This document shows positions 51,583 through 60,593 of a stretch of 64,000 nucleotides of DNA, piece by piece (position 1 is the first letter of the stretch; each line of letters starts with the position of its first letter). The notes under the pieces are model-generated. The model made no database searches, was not told the origin of the DNA, and was given only the letters and a program-made list of their open reading frames with translations. The translations under genes and the position numbers were made by a program. Source of the stretch: Photobacterium alginatilyticum (GTDB taxonomy: Bacteria > Pseudomonadota > Gammaproteobacteria > Enterobacterales > Vibrionaceae). The DNA lies in assembly GCF_009910675.1 (NCBI RefSeq), contig NZ_RSEJ01000024.1, forward strand, positions 42,307 to 106,306, given 5' to 3'.

Positions 51583-52302
51583 ATGTTTTTAGAATCGTAT
51601 TACTCTGAACAGAACGGTGAATTCTCTTTCACACGTGAACAAGCCAGTCATTTTGCCAAAAAAGTAGCTGGTGACTTCAATCCTATCCATGATGAAGATA
51701 ACAAGCGTTTCTGTGTTCCGGGTGACCTACTTTTCTCTGTTGTTCTCTCCAAAGTAGGCTTGAGCCAGAAAATGCGTTTCGAGTTCGCGGGTATGATCAA
51801 TGATGGTATCGCCATCAGCGTTGATCAGAAATCGAACGATGACCTTTCTATGATTGATGGTAGCGGAAAGGAATATCTCCACATCATCCGCGATGGTGAG
51901 ACCACGCTTAACCAGGACTTGATTGAACAAGTCACCAAGAGCTATGTCCAGTTCTCTGGTATGAATTTCCCGCATATCATGGTACCGCTAATGGAATCCA
52001 AGCAAATCATGATTAACCCAACTCGCCCGTTGGTTATCTATGAAAGCATGGAACTTGATTTCGAACGCCTTGATATTTCATCGCCAACAGTTGAGCTGAC
52101 AGGCTCTGATATTGATGTTGACGGCAAACGCGGCAGCGTGACTTTGAAATTCTGCTTCAAAGAAAACGGCGAAGTTGTCGGTACAGGCCGTAAGCGTATG
52201 GTTATGAGCGGCCTTAAGCCGTACTGCCAAAACGATATCGACGACTTGGTTAACCGCTTCAACCAGCGAAAAGATGATTTCACTGCGTTATTAGCTGCTT
52301 AA
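51583..52302 (+). CDS. DUF3581-family protein (hotdog-like)
   Basis: A 239-residue cytoplasmic protein. The N-terminal motif AGDFNPIHDED resembles the catalytic loop of MaoC-type hotdog hydratases, as is usual in DUF3581 proteins of marine gammaproteobacteria. The function is unknown; binding of an acyl-CoA or similar molecule is a guess from the fold. It is followed by a strong terminator, so it is monocistronic. Confidence 0.82.
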   Translation: MFLESYYSEQNGEFSFTREQASHFAKKVAGDFNPIHDEDNKRFCVPGDLLFSVVLSKVGLSQKMRFEFAGMINDGIAISVDQKSNDDLSMIDGSGKEYLHIIRDGETTLNQDLIEQVTKSYVQFSGMNFPHIMVPLMESKQIMINPTRPLVIYESMELDFERLDISSPTVELTGSDIDVDGKRGSVTLKFCFKENGEVVGTGRKRMVMSGLKPYCQNDIDDLVNRFNQRKDDFTALLAA

Positions 52303-52324
52303 TCATACAGCACCAAAGAATCTA

Positions 52325-52352
52325 AAAATGCCGGCCTTAAAGCCGGCATTTT
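52325..52352. terminator. Intrinsic terminator after the DUF3581 gene
   Basis: A perfect 11-bp stem AAAATGCCGGC/GCCGGCATTTT with a 6-nt loop. Confidence 0.88.
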
Positions 52353-52465
52353 ATTTCGCTTTATATATCTAGCCCTCTGCCTCTCCTCCTATACTCTATG
52401 GTGTCTTTTACTGATATTGCATTGATACGACTTGTATCAACCATAGAAGTAGTGGAGAAACCAAC

Positions 52466-53014
52466 ATGGTTAAGCGACTAATACCTAAATTACTGTTTGT
52501 TGCTGTAGCTGGCTTTGCCGGGAGCATGAACAGTATTGCCGAAGATGATCTGCAAGCACTTGTTGCAAGAGCGAAATCAGCCGCTCCGGATGAAATCAGT
52601 GGTAAAGCGACGGTAATCGTAGACGGTAAAGAAATTATCAAAGGCACCAATGGTTGGGTCTGTCTACCAAACACTTTTCCCGATGATGGTATGCCCATGT
52701 GCAACGATCCGGTATGGATGGAAATGCTGGATGCCATGGTGAACAAGAAAGACTTTAAGGCCGATCGAATTGGTATTTCTTACATGCTGCAGGGTGATTT
52801 AGGCGCAGGAGTCAGTAACTCTGACCCATATCATTCCGATCCCAAGAAAGCCGACGACTACGTTGAAATGGGCGCGCACTTGATGATCATCGTGCCTGAA
52901 GAAATGTTAGCAGGGTTATCTGACGACCCAAGCAACGGCGGGCCATACATCATGTGGAAAGATACGCCATACCGACATATCATGGTGCCAATTTCACCAA
53001 AGCCATTGAACTAG
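52466..53014 (+). CDS. Secreted protein of unknown function
   Basis: A 182-residue exported protein. The signal peptide ends near SIA (about 24). The mature protein has conserved-looking GTNGWVCLPNTFPDDGMPMC (two Cys) and repeated Asp/Pro-rich turns (SNSDPYHSDP, SDDPSNGGPYIMW). I do not recognise a family with certainty. GGAG precedes the ATG. It is monocistronic; the hairpin at 53049-53097 follows. Confidence 0.7.
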   Translation: MVKRLIPKLLFVAVAGFAGSMNSIAEDDLQALVARAKSAAPDEISGKATVIVDGKEIIKGTNGWVCLPNTFPDDGMPMCNDPVWMEMLDAMVNKKDFKADRIGISYMLQGDLGAGVSNSDPYHSDPKKADDYVEMGAHLMIIVPEEMLAGLSDDPSNGGPYIMWKDTPYRHIMVPISPKPLN

Positions 53015-53048
53015 AAAACAACTCATAACAGCATTTCCTGTATTTTAA

Positions 53049-53097
53049 GCTTGGTATTATTGATAAAGCCCGTGATAGCTTTATAGTAATACCAAGC
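53049..53097. repeat. Long imperfect hairpin, possible dispersed element
   Basis: Arms GCTTGGTATTA and TAATACCAAGC (11 bp perfect), then a small internal loop and a second stem ATAAAGC/GCTTTAT with an 8-nt loop. There is no T tract, so a simple terminator is doubtful. It resembles small palindromic elements of Vibrionaceae. Confidence 0.5.
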
Positions 53098-53191
53098 CAG
53101 CCTTATACCTGCCCAAAGGTATCGGCTTGCCCTTTGCTGCTTATACGGCGAAACACTATATTCATTAGTCATTTATTGACAGAGATCCATT

Positions 53192-54073
53192 TTGAACCTC
53201 AGGCAAATCGAAGTCTTCTACGCGGTGATGAAATCAGGGACAGTTTCGGGCGCAGCAAGGCAGCTTCATGTTTCTCAACCCAATGTTACCCGGGTACTTT
53301 CGCATACCGAGCAACAGCTTGGGTTTTCACTGTTTCAACGGATAAAAGGCCGTTTGATTCCGACCGATGAAGCGCGGAAACTTCTTCCTGAAGCGGAAAA
53401 GATATACCAGCAACTTGGCAGCTTTCACTCCCTGACCAATAAGATAAAAAAAGGCAGCCAGCACTTGAGGGTTGGTGCCCCGCCAATTTTAGCGACATCT
53501 CTGTTAGCATCAGTTGTCGCTGAGCTATGTAAAGACAGCGATATCTCCGTCGAACTGAGCACCGACAACAGAGCGGCATTGTGTACGGGTCTTCTTCAAA
53601 ACCGACTAGATCTGGTTATCTGCTTTGGAAACGAGATACCACCAGCTATTTCTGGCCAAGAGCTTTTCACCGAAGAAATGGTGCTACTCTACCCTCAAAA
53701 CCATCCATATGTTCCTTTAATAAATGAAGGCAGCACTAGAGTAGACTGGCCACAACTAGTGACAGCGTCACAAAACATCATAGGGCTTGATCCTCGTGAT
53801 CCGCTTGGTGGCATATTAAACCAATCAATTCAGCATTACGAACCTGATTACCACCATCAAATCACTGTCAGATCTTATAGTGCGGCTGCTCAATTGGTCG
53901 AGCATGGTGCCGGGTTAGCCGTCGTTGACCCATGGACGGCATCTGTCTTTGCCAATCAATTACAACAAAAGCGCCTTGACCCCGCATTGAGGTTTTCTGT
54001 TTCTTTACTCTATGCCGATCACAGTCCAATCTCTGTGGCAGGTGAAAAATTCATCTCTATGCTTAGCCGCTAA
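53192..54073 (+). CDS. LysR-family regulator, probably of D-glutamate catabolism
   Basis: A 293-residue LysR protein with a helix-turn-helix (about 1-60; MKSGTVSGAARQLHVSQPNVT) and a periplasmic-binding-like effector domain. It is encoded 371 bp upstream of dgcN and dgcA on the same strand. In marine Proteobacteria a LysR regulator (DgcR) accompanies these genes, so it is the likely local controller. TTG at 53192 is the first codon of the conserved MNLRQIEVF start; no ATG exists there. Confidence 0.85.
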   Translation: MNLRQIEVFYAVMKSGTVSGAARQLHVSQPNVTRVLSHTEQQLGFSLFQRIKGRLIPTDEARKLLPEAEKIYQQLGSFHSLTNKIKKGSQHLRVGAPPILATSLLASVVAELCKDSDISVELSTDNRAALCTGLLQNRLDLVICFGNEIPPAISGQELFTEEMVLLYPQNHPYVPLINEGSTRVDWPQLVTASQNIIGLDPRDPLGGILNQSIQHYEPDYHHQITVRSYSAAAQLVEHGAGLAVVDPWTASVFANQLQQKRLDPALRFSVSLLYADHSPISVAGEKFISMLSR

Positions 54074-54162
54074 CCCTTCGGTCAGCTACATCCCCTCTAT
54101 ACTATGAATTGACAAGATATACAGGTTGCCCAACTCTGAAGAACATGCTGAGGATGCTAACA

Positions 54163-54270
54163 ATGGCTGACTACTTTTTTCCTATCGTCTCAATGATTGC
54201 TTACGCACTTCTGATTTGGAAACTGCTCCAACCAAGACCACCAAGAAAATCAGATTCGAAGAAAAAATAG
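54163..54270 (+). CDS. Possible 35-residue single-helix membrane peptide
   Basis: Starting from ATG 54163 the frame encodes one transmembrane helix (FFPIVSMIAYALLIWKLL) and a basic tail (PRPPRKSDSKKK). In-frame ATG codons at 54145 and 54154 would add up to six residues. The ribosome-binding site is weak (GAGG at 54150). It lies between the LysR gene and dgcN. The hydrophobic core plus a Lys/Arg tail resembles genuine small membrane proteins, but evidence is limited. Confidence 0.4.
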   Translation: MADYFFPIVSMIAYALLIWKLLQPRPPRKSDSKKK

Positions 54271-54444
54271 AGGCTACTCGTGGTTGCTTTTTCCAAACAG
54301 CCGCTTACCCGCTGTTGATCTGCAATCACGCTTTGCTGATTAGGTATAACCTGGATTTATACCCTGCAGACAAATAAGTATTCGGCTTCCGGCAATTCAC
54401 GCCTTACAGTAAATGTCATTGTTTGCACCATACAAGGAAGAATC

Positions 54445-55449
54445 ATGCAAATCCCACAACCCTACTTACTCTTTCTCGGTGATGTTACCGATCCCCTTTC
54501 TGCCAAAACAGCCAAAGGGATTCTACAATGGCGTCCACAGATGTGCACGGGTCAATTTAGGCTTACTGAAGAGACGGTGTCTTTAGACATCACCGATCTT
54601 TCTCTGGCTGAAGCCAAAGAACGTGGAGCCAAAACCTTGGTTATCGGGACGGCCAATGCTGGCGGTTTTATTCCCCAGTCGTGGCTGGCAACGTTACAGG
54701 AAGCCATTGAGCTTGGCTTCAACATTGCGTCGGGCATGCATCAACGTCTCAGTAACTTCCCTGCCCTGTCTAATGCTGCCAATATTCATGGATGCCAGCT
54801 GTATGATATTCGCCATTACGATCAGCCGCTAAATGTTGGTACTGGTAAGCCGCGCCAGGGAAAGCGCCTGCTTACCGTCGGCACCGACTGTTCGGTAGGT
54901 AAAATGTACACCTCTCTTGCCCTTGAAAACGAGATGAACCGGCAAGGACTTACAGCAAAATTTCGTGCAACCGGGCAGACTGGCATTCTAATTTCAGGCA
55001 CAGGTATTGCCGTTGATGCCGTGGTCGCTGATTTCATTTCAGGTGCAGCCGAAGCCATCAGCACTGAATTTACCGAACATGACTGGGATGTCATTGAAGG
55101 CCAAGGGTCTCTGCTTAACCCATCGTTTGCGGGTGTCAGCCTCGGGTTACTGCATGGTTCACAGCCCGATGCGCTTGTACTCTGCCATGAGATTGGACGT
55201 GCTCATATTCGCCATTTACCGCATATGGGCGTTCCTACAATAGAGTCTACACTTGAAGCCAACCGCGTAGCCGCCAAACTAACGAACCCAAACGCTGAAT
55301 TCGTCGGGATTTGCCTTAATACCTCAGCCATTGATGAATGTGATGCCCTTGCACTGTGTCGACAATGGGAGCGCCAGTACAAGCTGCCAGTGACCGATCC
55401 TGTTCGCTTTGGTGTTTCGACTATCGTTGACAAACTCCACTCGATTTAA
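54445..55449 (+). CDS. dgcN: DUF1611-family D-glutamate N-acetyltransferase
   Basis: A 334-residue protein of the DUF1611 family, described as DgcN, which acetylates D-glutamate in the first step of a D-glutamate catabolic route. The P-loop-like GTDCSVGKMYTSLAL lies at about 147-161. A second conserved region is EGQGSLLNPSFAG. AGGAAG precedes the ATG. It is followed after 14 bp by dgcA, which handles its product. D-glutamate from peptidoglycan turnover is abundant in the sea. Confidence 0.85.
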   Translation: MQIPQPYLLFLGDVTDPLSAKTAKGILQWRPQMCTGQFRLTEETVSLDITDLSLAEAKERGAKTLVIGTANAGGFIPQSWLATLQEAIELGFNIASGMHQRLSNFPALSNAANIHGCQLYDIRHYDQPLNVGTGKPRQGKRLLTVGTDCSVGKMYTSLALENEMNRQGLTAKFRATGQTGILISGTGIAVDAVVADFISGAAEAISTEFTEHDWDVIEGQGSLLNPSFAGVSLGLLHGSQPDALVLCHEIGRAHIRHLPHMGVPTIESTLEANRVAAKLTNPNAEFVGICLNTSAIDECDALALCRQWERQYKLPVTDPVRFGVSTIVDKLHSI

Positions 55450-55463
55450 AGCAAGGGAACGTA

Positions 55464-56438
55464 ATGAACATTCATACACAGCACGAGCAATTTCCCTTTG
55501 CTCGCCCTTTTACGATATCTCGTGGCACAAGAACACACCAGGATGTCGTCACAGTATCCATCGAGCATAATGGGCTTTCGGCTACTGCTGAATGTACGCC
55601 CTACCCGCGATACGGAGAGAGCATCGAATCAGTAATAGAGCAGATCGAGTTACTCAATCATAAACTCTCAGATATTCAGCTAACCAGAGCTAACCTGCCC
55701 GATTACCTAACAGCAGGTGCGGCCAGAAATGCTGTCGACTGTGCCCTGTGGCGTCTTGAGCATCAAGCCGCCTTCCCGTATCAGATTTTTACCATCGAGC
55801 CCGAAATCATTACTGCGATGACAATCTCTCTTGATACACCGGAGGCAATGGGAAGGCAGGCGAAAGAGCTATGCGAAGTACATGGTGCTAAATTACTTAA
55901 AGTAAAACTCGACCATAAGCGAATTATAGAGCGCGTTAAAGCGGTTCGAGACAATGCACCTAATGTCAATATTATTCTCGATGCCAATGAAGCTTGGGGA
56001 GATCTTGGTCAAGATACTGATTTGGAGACTCTATTCGAACAGCTGACCCCGTTCAACATCACTATGATTGAACAGCCAGTGCCAAAAGGCATGGACAACA
56101 AGCTACTGGGCATCAAACATCCTATCGACTTATGCGCCGATGAAAGCTGCCACACCAGTACAGATCTCGATGGCCTATTGGGCTGCTACGAGATGATTAA
56201 CATCAAGCTCGACAAAACCGGAGGACTGACAGAAGCGCTTATGCTAGAGGCCAAAGCACGCGCGTTGGGTTTTAAAATTATGGTGGGTTGCATGGTTGGC
56301 ACTTCAATGGCGATGGAGGCTGCATTGCCCGTTGCCACACATGCAGACATTGTTGACCTCGATGGCCCGGTTCTCCTGAAACAAGACAGAGCCAACGGCC
56401 TGCACTACCAAGCTGGAATGTTGCATCTCGACCTCTGA
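55464..56438 (+). CDS. dgcA: N-acetyl-D-glutamate racemase (enolase superfamily)
   Basis: A 324-residue enolase-superfamily enzyme. It has the capping domain (about 1-120) and a barrel with KVKLD (the KxK acid/base pair), metal ligands in LDANEAW, EQPVPKG and DESCH, and a second catalytic Lys in IKLDKTGG. This arrangement is typical of racemase/epimerase members. Beside dgcN it should racemise N-acetyl-D-glutamate to the L-form. Dipeptide epimerase is the closest alternative from the sequence alone. Confidence 0.85.
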   Translation: MNIHTQHEQFPFARPFTISRGTRTHQDVVTVSIEHNGLSATAECTPYPRYGESIESVIEQIELLNHKLSDIQLTRANLPDYLTAGAARNAVDCALWRLEHQAAFPYQIFTIEPEIITAMTISLDTPEAMGRQAKELCEVHGAKLLKVKLDHKRIIERVKAVRDNAPNVNIILDANEAWGDLGQDTDLETLFEQLTPFNITMIEQPVPKGMDNKLLGIKHPIDLCADESCHTSTDLDGLLGCYEMINIKLDKTGGLTEALMLEAKARALGFKIMVGCMVGTSMAMEAALPVATHADIVDLDGPVLLKQDRANGLHYQAGMLHLDL

Positions 56439-56592
56439 TACACAATTTGCACATTCCAGTTCGTGGAAGCATTGAATCAATGACAATCTCTCTTCAGTAC
56501 TTCCACTTTTTATAAGCTGCAGAACAAACGGTAGAACCAGACGAGGAAGTCTGATAAATTCCAAGAGTCAATTAACCAATGGAGGAACTTTG

Positions 56593-56631
56593 ATGATTGT
56601 TTTAAAAACTAACCGGGCGCAGCGAGACTAA
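56593..56631 (+). CDS. 12-residue leader peptide upstream of the rsgA paralogue
   Basis: ATG at 56593 with a textbook ribosome-binding site (GGAGGA, 6-nt spacing) opens MIVLKTNRAQRD, then TAA. The strong Shine-Dalgarno sequence in a region with no other gene suggests it is translated. Its last codons overlap segment 1 of a set of competing hairpins (56612-56724) that ends at the rsgA ribosome-binding site. Confidence 0.6.
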   Translation: MIVLKTNRAQRD

Positions 56632-56724
56632 TAATTTAATCCCTCTCCCTCCTGCCCGGTCTTAAACCGGGGCCACAATGCCCCTGAAAATCGTCTTTCA
56701 GAATGGTGTGTAATGCATCAGGGG
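56612..56724 (+). promoter_or_regulatory. Putative translational attenuator of the rsgA paralogue
   Basis: Five complementary segments: 1, ACCGGGC (56612-56618); 2, GCCCGGT (56654-56660); 3, ACCGGGGC (56666-56673); 4, GCCCCTGA (56680-56687); 5, TCAGGGG (56718-56724), which includes the rsgA Shine-Dalgarno. Pairings 1:2, 2:3, 3:4 and 4:5 are mutually exclusive. If ribosomes stall on the leader and cover segment 1, 2:3 forms, 4 is freed and can hide segment 5. If 1:2 forms, 3:4 releases the ribosome-binding site. Confidence 0.55.
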
Positions 56725-56734
56725 TCAACATATC

Positions 56735-57775
56735 ATGATCAAACCTATTTCTTTGCCTGAACTAGGCTGGAAACCTTTTTTTCAACAACAACTTTCGCTC
56801 GATGAATGGGAAACCTCCCATATAGCCAGAGTCATGGCACAACATCGCAGTCAACTAACAGTCATGACTGAGCAAGGCGAGCAGCACTTGAAGATTGCTC
56901 CCAGCATGCCAGCTATGACCGTTGGTGACTGGGTATTGCTATCTGATGATAGCCAATTTGTGCGAGCTTTGGATCGCAGTTCCGAATTCAGCAGGAAAGC
57001 GGCGGGCAGCAAAGTACAGTCGCAATTAATTGCAGCCAATATCGACACCGTTTTTATTGTCTGCTCGTTAAATAACGACTTTAACTTAAACAGAATCGAG
57101 CGCTACTTGGCACTGGTTAATGAAGCCGGTGTCGAGCCAGTTATCGTGCTCACAAAAGCTGATTGCTGTGAAGAACCTCAGCAGTACGTCCAGCAGGTTC
57201 AGAATATCGATCCAATGCTATTCGTCGAAGCCGTAAATGGCCTGGACCGTAGCAGCACAGCTGTACTTGAATCTTGGTGTCGCGCAGGAAAAACCGTTGC
57301 CTTTATGGGTTCTTCCGGGGCCGGTAAATCGACACTCATTAATGCCCTACAAGGTATTGAGGTGCAACAAACCGGCACTATTCGTGAAGATGACAGCAAA
57401 GGCCGCCATACGACAACATCGCGGTCATTGCACGTCATGCCGTCTGGCGGCTTGCTTCTTGATACACCTGGAATGCGGGAACTGCAGTTGGCTGGCTGTG
57501 AACAAGGGCTTGAGGTCACGTTTGCCGATATTGGCTTACTTGCCGAAGAGTGCCGGTTTTCAGACTGCCAGCATGATCAGGAACCAGGATGTGCGGTACG
57601 AGCCGCTATTGAATCAGGGAGACTTGAGGAACGTCGCTTGCGAAACTTTCATAAGCTAAACCGTGAGCAAGCCCGTAACGGAGCGACACTTGCGGAAAGA
57701 CGGGCCAAAGATCGCAAATTCAATAAGTTTTGTCGTTCTGTCCTAGCCGAAAAGCAAAAACTAAAAGAAAGCTAA
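56735..57775 (+). CDS. rsgA: RsgA-type circularly permuted GTPase
   Basis: A 346-residue ribosome-associated GTPase that acts in late assembly of the small subunit. An OB-fold (about 40-100) is followed by the permuted G motifs: LTKADCC (G4), then GSSGAGKSTLINAL (G1) and DTPGMREL (G3). A zinc-binding tail contains CRFSDCQH and GCAV. It could be a second copy in addition to the housekeeping one; only the rest of the genome can show that. It is preceded by a leader peptide and attenuator-like structure. Confidence 0.9.
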   Translation: MIKPISLPELGWKPFFQQQLSLDEWETSHIARVMAQHRSQLTVMTEQGEQHLKIAPSMPAMTVGDWVLLSDDSQFVRALDRSSEFSRKAAGSKVQSQLIAANIDTVFIVCSLNNDFNLNRIERYLALVNEAGVEPVIVLTKADCCEEPQQYVQQVQNIDPMLFVEAVNGLDRSSTAVLESWCRAGKTVAFMGSSGAGKSTLINALQGIEVQQTGTIREDDSKGRHTTTSRSLHVMPSGGLLLDTPGMRELQLAGCEQGLEVTFADIGLLAEECRFSDCQHDQEPGCAVRAAIESGRLEERRLRNFHKLNREQARNGATLAERRAKDRKFNKFCRSVLAEKQKLKES

Positions 57776-57836
57776 CCAAATTGCGCTGACAAATGTCCAG
57801 ACAGTGCAGAACTAGCTATCTATATAAACCACATGA

Positions 57837-57862
57837 AAAAGCACTCCCGGGGGAGTGCTTTT
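57837..57862. terminator. Intrinsic terminator between rsgA and the BCCT gene
   Basis: Stem AAAAGCACTCCC/GGGAGTGCTTTT with A and T runs on both sides; it serves convergent genes. Confidence 0.88.
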
Positions 57863-57885
57863 CTTAATACGGATGTTAGCTCAGC

Positions 57886-59445
57886 TTAAATCGTTGAACT
57901 TGCACATTCTGGCTGCCAAATTTGTGATTTTTCCTTCTCATGCACCTGCATTCTCATTACGGCAATGGGCCCCGTAATTAAGGTAACGGCAATCAACAGT
58001 GAAACAGGAACAGCGGTGATCACGATAAAAGACTGCAGTGCATTCAATCCGCCATCACCGGCTACTAACAACACCGCAGCCACGCACCCCATGACTATCG
58101 CCCAGAACAGACGCTGAGATTTACTTGGTTCGTTATCTCCCGAGACAACCATAGAGATTGAATAAGCCATCGAATCGCCTGTCGTGACAACAAAGGTAGT
58201 CGTCAATACCAAAAATGCAGGTACCAGCAAACTACTAAATGGCAACTGAGACAGAGAAGCGAGCAAAACGGCTGGAAGCCCGGCGTCATTCAGAGGTCCC
58301 GAGATGCTTCCCGGTGACTGAAGTTCGAAGAAGATTCCGGTTCCACCTAATACGGTAAACCAAAAGTTTGTCACGATTGGCGCACCGATGGCGACAGTCA
58401 GAATCAGCTCACGGATACTACGCCCCTCAGAAATACGCGCAATAAAAATCGCCATCATTGGCGCGAAGCCGATAAACCATCCCCAGAAGAACCATGTCCA
58501 CCATGAATTCCATGCAGGAGCATCAGCGTTCAGGCTCATCTCTGGCATTTGTTCCACATACATCGCAAATGCCGAACCAAAGTGCTCAAAGATAAACTGA
58601 GTCGGACCAAATACCAGCATCACAAGCAGCAAGGCAAATGCACCAACAACATTCAGGCGACTTAACCATTGCAAACCTTTGTCCATGCCGGTAAAAGCGG
58701 AAACAGAATACACGGCAACCACAACGGCCAATATACCCAACTGGCTAGTTACGGTGTTCTCTATCCCCATCACAGATTCAAGGCTATAGCCCAACTGCGA
58801 AGCCAGAAAGCCGATTGGGCCAATAGTACCGGCCGCAACGGCAATAATCGAGCAGGCGTCAATCACAGAACCCAACCAATGGTTCTCTAACCGATCCCCC
58901 ATCAGCGGGTAAAGCAATGCCCGCGGGCGTAGTTTCACACCACCTTGGTGGTGAGCGTACATAAGAACAATTGTTGCAAGCGTGCCCAGTACTGCCCAGG
59001 CTAAAAAGCCCCAATGAAGAAAGCTCTGACTCAAAGCGGGGGTTACAGCTTCTACAGAAGAACCCACCACACCATCAAAGCTCGGAGGGGGTGTAATAAA
59101 GTGATAAATAGGTTCTGCAGCAGACCAAAATACACCACCACCGGCAAGTAAAGTGCACATGATCATTGCCAACCAGCGGAAAGTTCCAATGGTCGGTTTC
59201 GCTTGCTTACCCATACGAATTTTTCCGTAACGGGTAACAGCAATAAGCACAGCCACTGCAAAATTGATAACCATCAACCATTGCCAGGCGTACCCAAAAT
59301 GTGAAGTCACTGAGGAGAACATTGACTGAATCACACGGGTAACGAGTGACAGGTCGATGAGAGAGGAAAGCAGGAACAAACTGATGAACCCAATCGTTAG
59401 AGCTGGAACCAGTTTATCACCAACTTTATGTGTCGTGCTATGCAT
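57886..59445 (-). CDS. BCCT-family (betaine/carnitine/choline) transporter
   Basis: A 519-residue sodium- or proton-coupled carrier with 12 predicted helices. The family signature WWTWFFWGWFIGFAPMMAIF (about 314-333) followed by IARISEGRSIRE is complete, and the substrate-side GGGVFWSAAEP is in helix 3. Substrates of this family include glycine betaine, choline, carnitine and DMSP, all used as osmolytes in marine bacteria. The short tails suggest it is not an osmosensing BetP type. It is monocistronic, converging on rsgA. Confidence 0.9.
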   Translation of the reverse strand: MHSTTHKVGDKLVPALTIGFISLFLLSSLIDLSLVTRVIQSMFSSVTSHFGYAWQWLMVINFAVAVLIAVTRYGKIRMGKQAKPTIGTFRWLAMIMCTLLAGGGVFWSAAEPIYHFITPPPSFDGVVGSSVEAVTPALSQSFLHWGFLAWAVLGTLATIVLMYAHHQGGVKLRPRALLYPLMGDRLENHWLGSVIDACSIIAVAAGTIGPIGFLASQLGYSLESVMGIENTVTSQLGILAVVVAVYSVSAFTGMDKGLQWLSRLNVVGAFALLLVMLVFGPTQFIFEHFGSAFAMYVEQMPEMSLNADAPAWNSWWTWFFWGWFIGFAPMMAIFIARISEGRSIRELILTVAIGAPIVTNFWFTVLGGTGIFFELQSPGSISGPLNDAGLPAVLLASLSQLPFSSLLVPAFLVLTTTFVVTTGDSMAYSISMVVSGDNEPSKSQRLFWAIVMGCVAAVLLVAGDGGLNALQSFIVITAVPVSLLIAVTLITGPIAVMRMQVHEKEKSQIWQPECASSTI

Positions 59446-59830
59446 AATATACTCACGGTTACTGTGAGGGACGGCACATTATCAGCTTGCGGGCTATATA
59501 ACCAGAAAAAAATGCTTTTTTTTATGAAAGAAAATTCAAACATAGCAGCCAACAGATAGCTTTCAGTCCATAATGATGGCCTTTTACACTTCATTCTAGC
59601 CCGTTTCAGTGCATGGCTATTCATTAGAGTTCAAATGGTTTTATATCGTTTTGAATACACAGTATGGTATAGTATGGCAGTTCGCACCATTCCCACCTTT
59701 CAACCAGTTACACCTACATAAAATAGTCCGCTGGACAATTTCCGGCCATGGCTTGGTGGTAAAATGACATAAATTTCACTTTGTTAGCGTTACCCTCTGC
59801 TACACTGCAAGACTAAATTAATCATCCTTT
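59446..59830. other. Divergent promoter region, BCCT and PAP2 genes
   Basis: About 385 bp, AT-rich. The 13-mer GTTTTGAATACAC at about 59651-59663 also occurs at about 50683-50695. Short repeats GTATGGTATAGTATGG follow. I see no terminator or clear operator. Confidence 0.4.
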
Positions 59831-60550
59831 ATGACAATGCCAATCTATTCGTTTCTTCGTAACAAAGCCCCTGGCTTCATTGCCTTGCTCATTTTCGCCA
59901 CCATTATGTCCGGCGTACTTATGTTCTTTTCATCTGTCGAGCTGACAGGTCACGTATCCGATCTCACTGGTATAACTTTCTCGTTGCTTACAGCATCAGC
60001 AGGGAGCCCCTATTTCCTAGTCACCGTCTGTGTTCTGTGCTTAGCTCCGCTGATTTCAAAACTACCCCCAAAAGCAGTTGTCCGACTTATTTTTCAGTTT
60101 GCCATTCTGCTGATACTCAGCTTTATTGCCAAAACAACACTGAAGCATATTACTGAAATACCAAGGCCCTATAGCTATCAATTGCAAAGCTTAGGTATCG
60201 TGCATTCAGCCGATGAGTTCTACCAATTAAGTGCTACAGAAAAAGCAGCGGCGGTTCAAATGGCTACAGCAAATGTCAGTGATTGGCGTATATCCCATTG
60301 GCAAGGAGAGACAAACTACTCACTACCATCAGGGCATACTATTTTCGCCGCTGTCTGTGTCGTTTTTTGGGGAGGATACTTCTGGCGAAGGCGCCAGCTA
60401 GCAGCTGCAAGCCTTCTGATCCTGTGGGCAACAGGTGTCGGTATCAGCAGAATCTGGCTCGGGATGCACTGGCCAACAGACATACTTGCCTCTATCGCCA
60501 GCGCCGGGCTGTTATACCTTTTTATACCAGAGTGGAAGGATACGAAATAG
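59831..60550 (+). CDS. PAP2-family phosphatase (PgpB-like)
   Basis: A 239-residue membrane phosphatase with six predicted helices. All three catalytic motifs are present: KHITEIPRP (KX6RP), LPSGHT (PSGH) and SRIWLGMHWPTD (SRX5HX3D). It probably dephosphorylates phosphatidylglycerophosphate or undecaprenyl pyrophosphate on the periplasmic side, as E. coli PgpB (254 residues) does. There is a perfect 11-bp-stem terminator 20 bp after the stop. Confidence 0.9.
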   Translation: MTMPIYSFLRNKAPGFIALLIFATIMSGVLMFFSSVELTGHVSDLTGITFSLLTASAGSPYFLVTVCVLCLAPLISKLPPKAVVRLIFQFAILLILSFIAKTTLKHITEIPRPYSYQLQSLGIVHSADEFYQLSATEKAAAVQMATANVSDWRISHWQGETNYSLPSGHTIFAAVCVVFWGGYFWRRRQLAAASLLILWATGVGISRIWLGMHWPTDILASIASAGLLYLFIPEWKDTK

Positions 60551-60569
60551 AAGACCGCAATCAAAAAGA

Positions 60570-60593
60570 AAAACGCTTCCTAGGAAGCGTTTT
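60570..60593. terminator. Terminator between the PAP2 gene and the curli-like locus
   Basis: AAAACGCTTCC-TA-GGAAGCGTTTT, a perfect palindrome with A/T flanks. It overlaps the 3' end of the secreted-protein gene on the other strand, so it can stop transcription from both sides. Confidence 0.88.
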
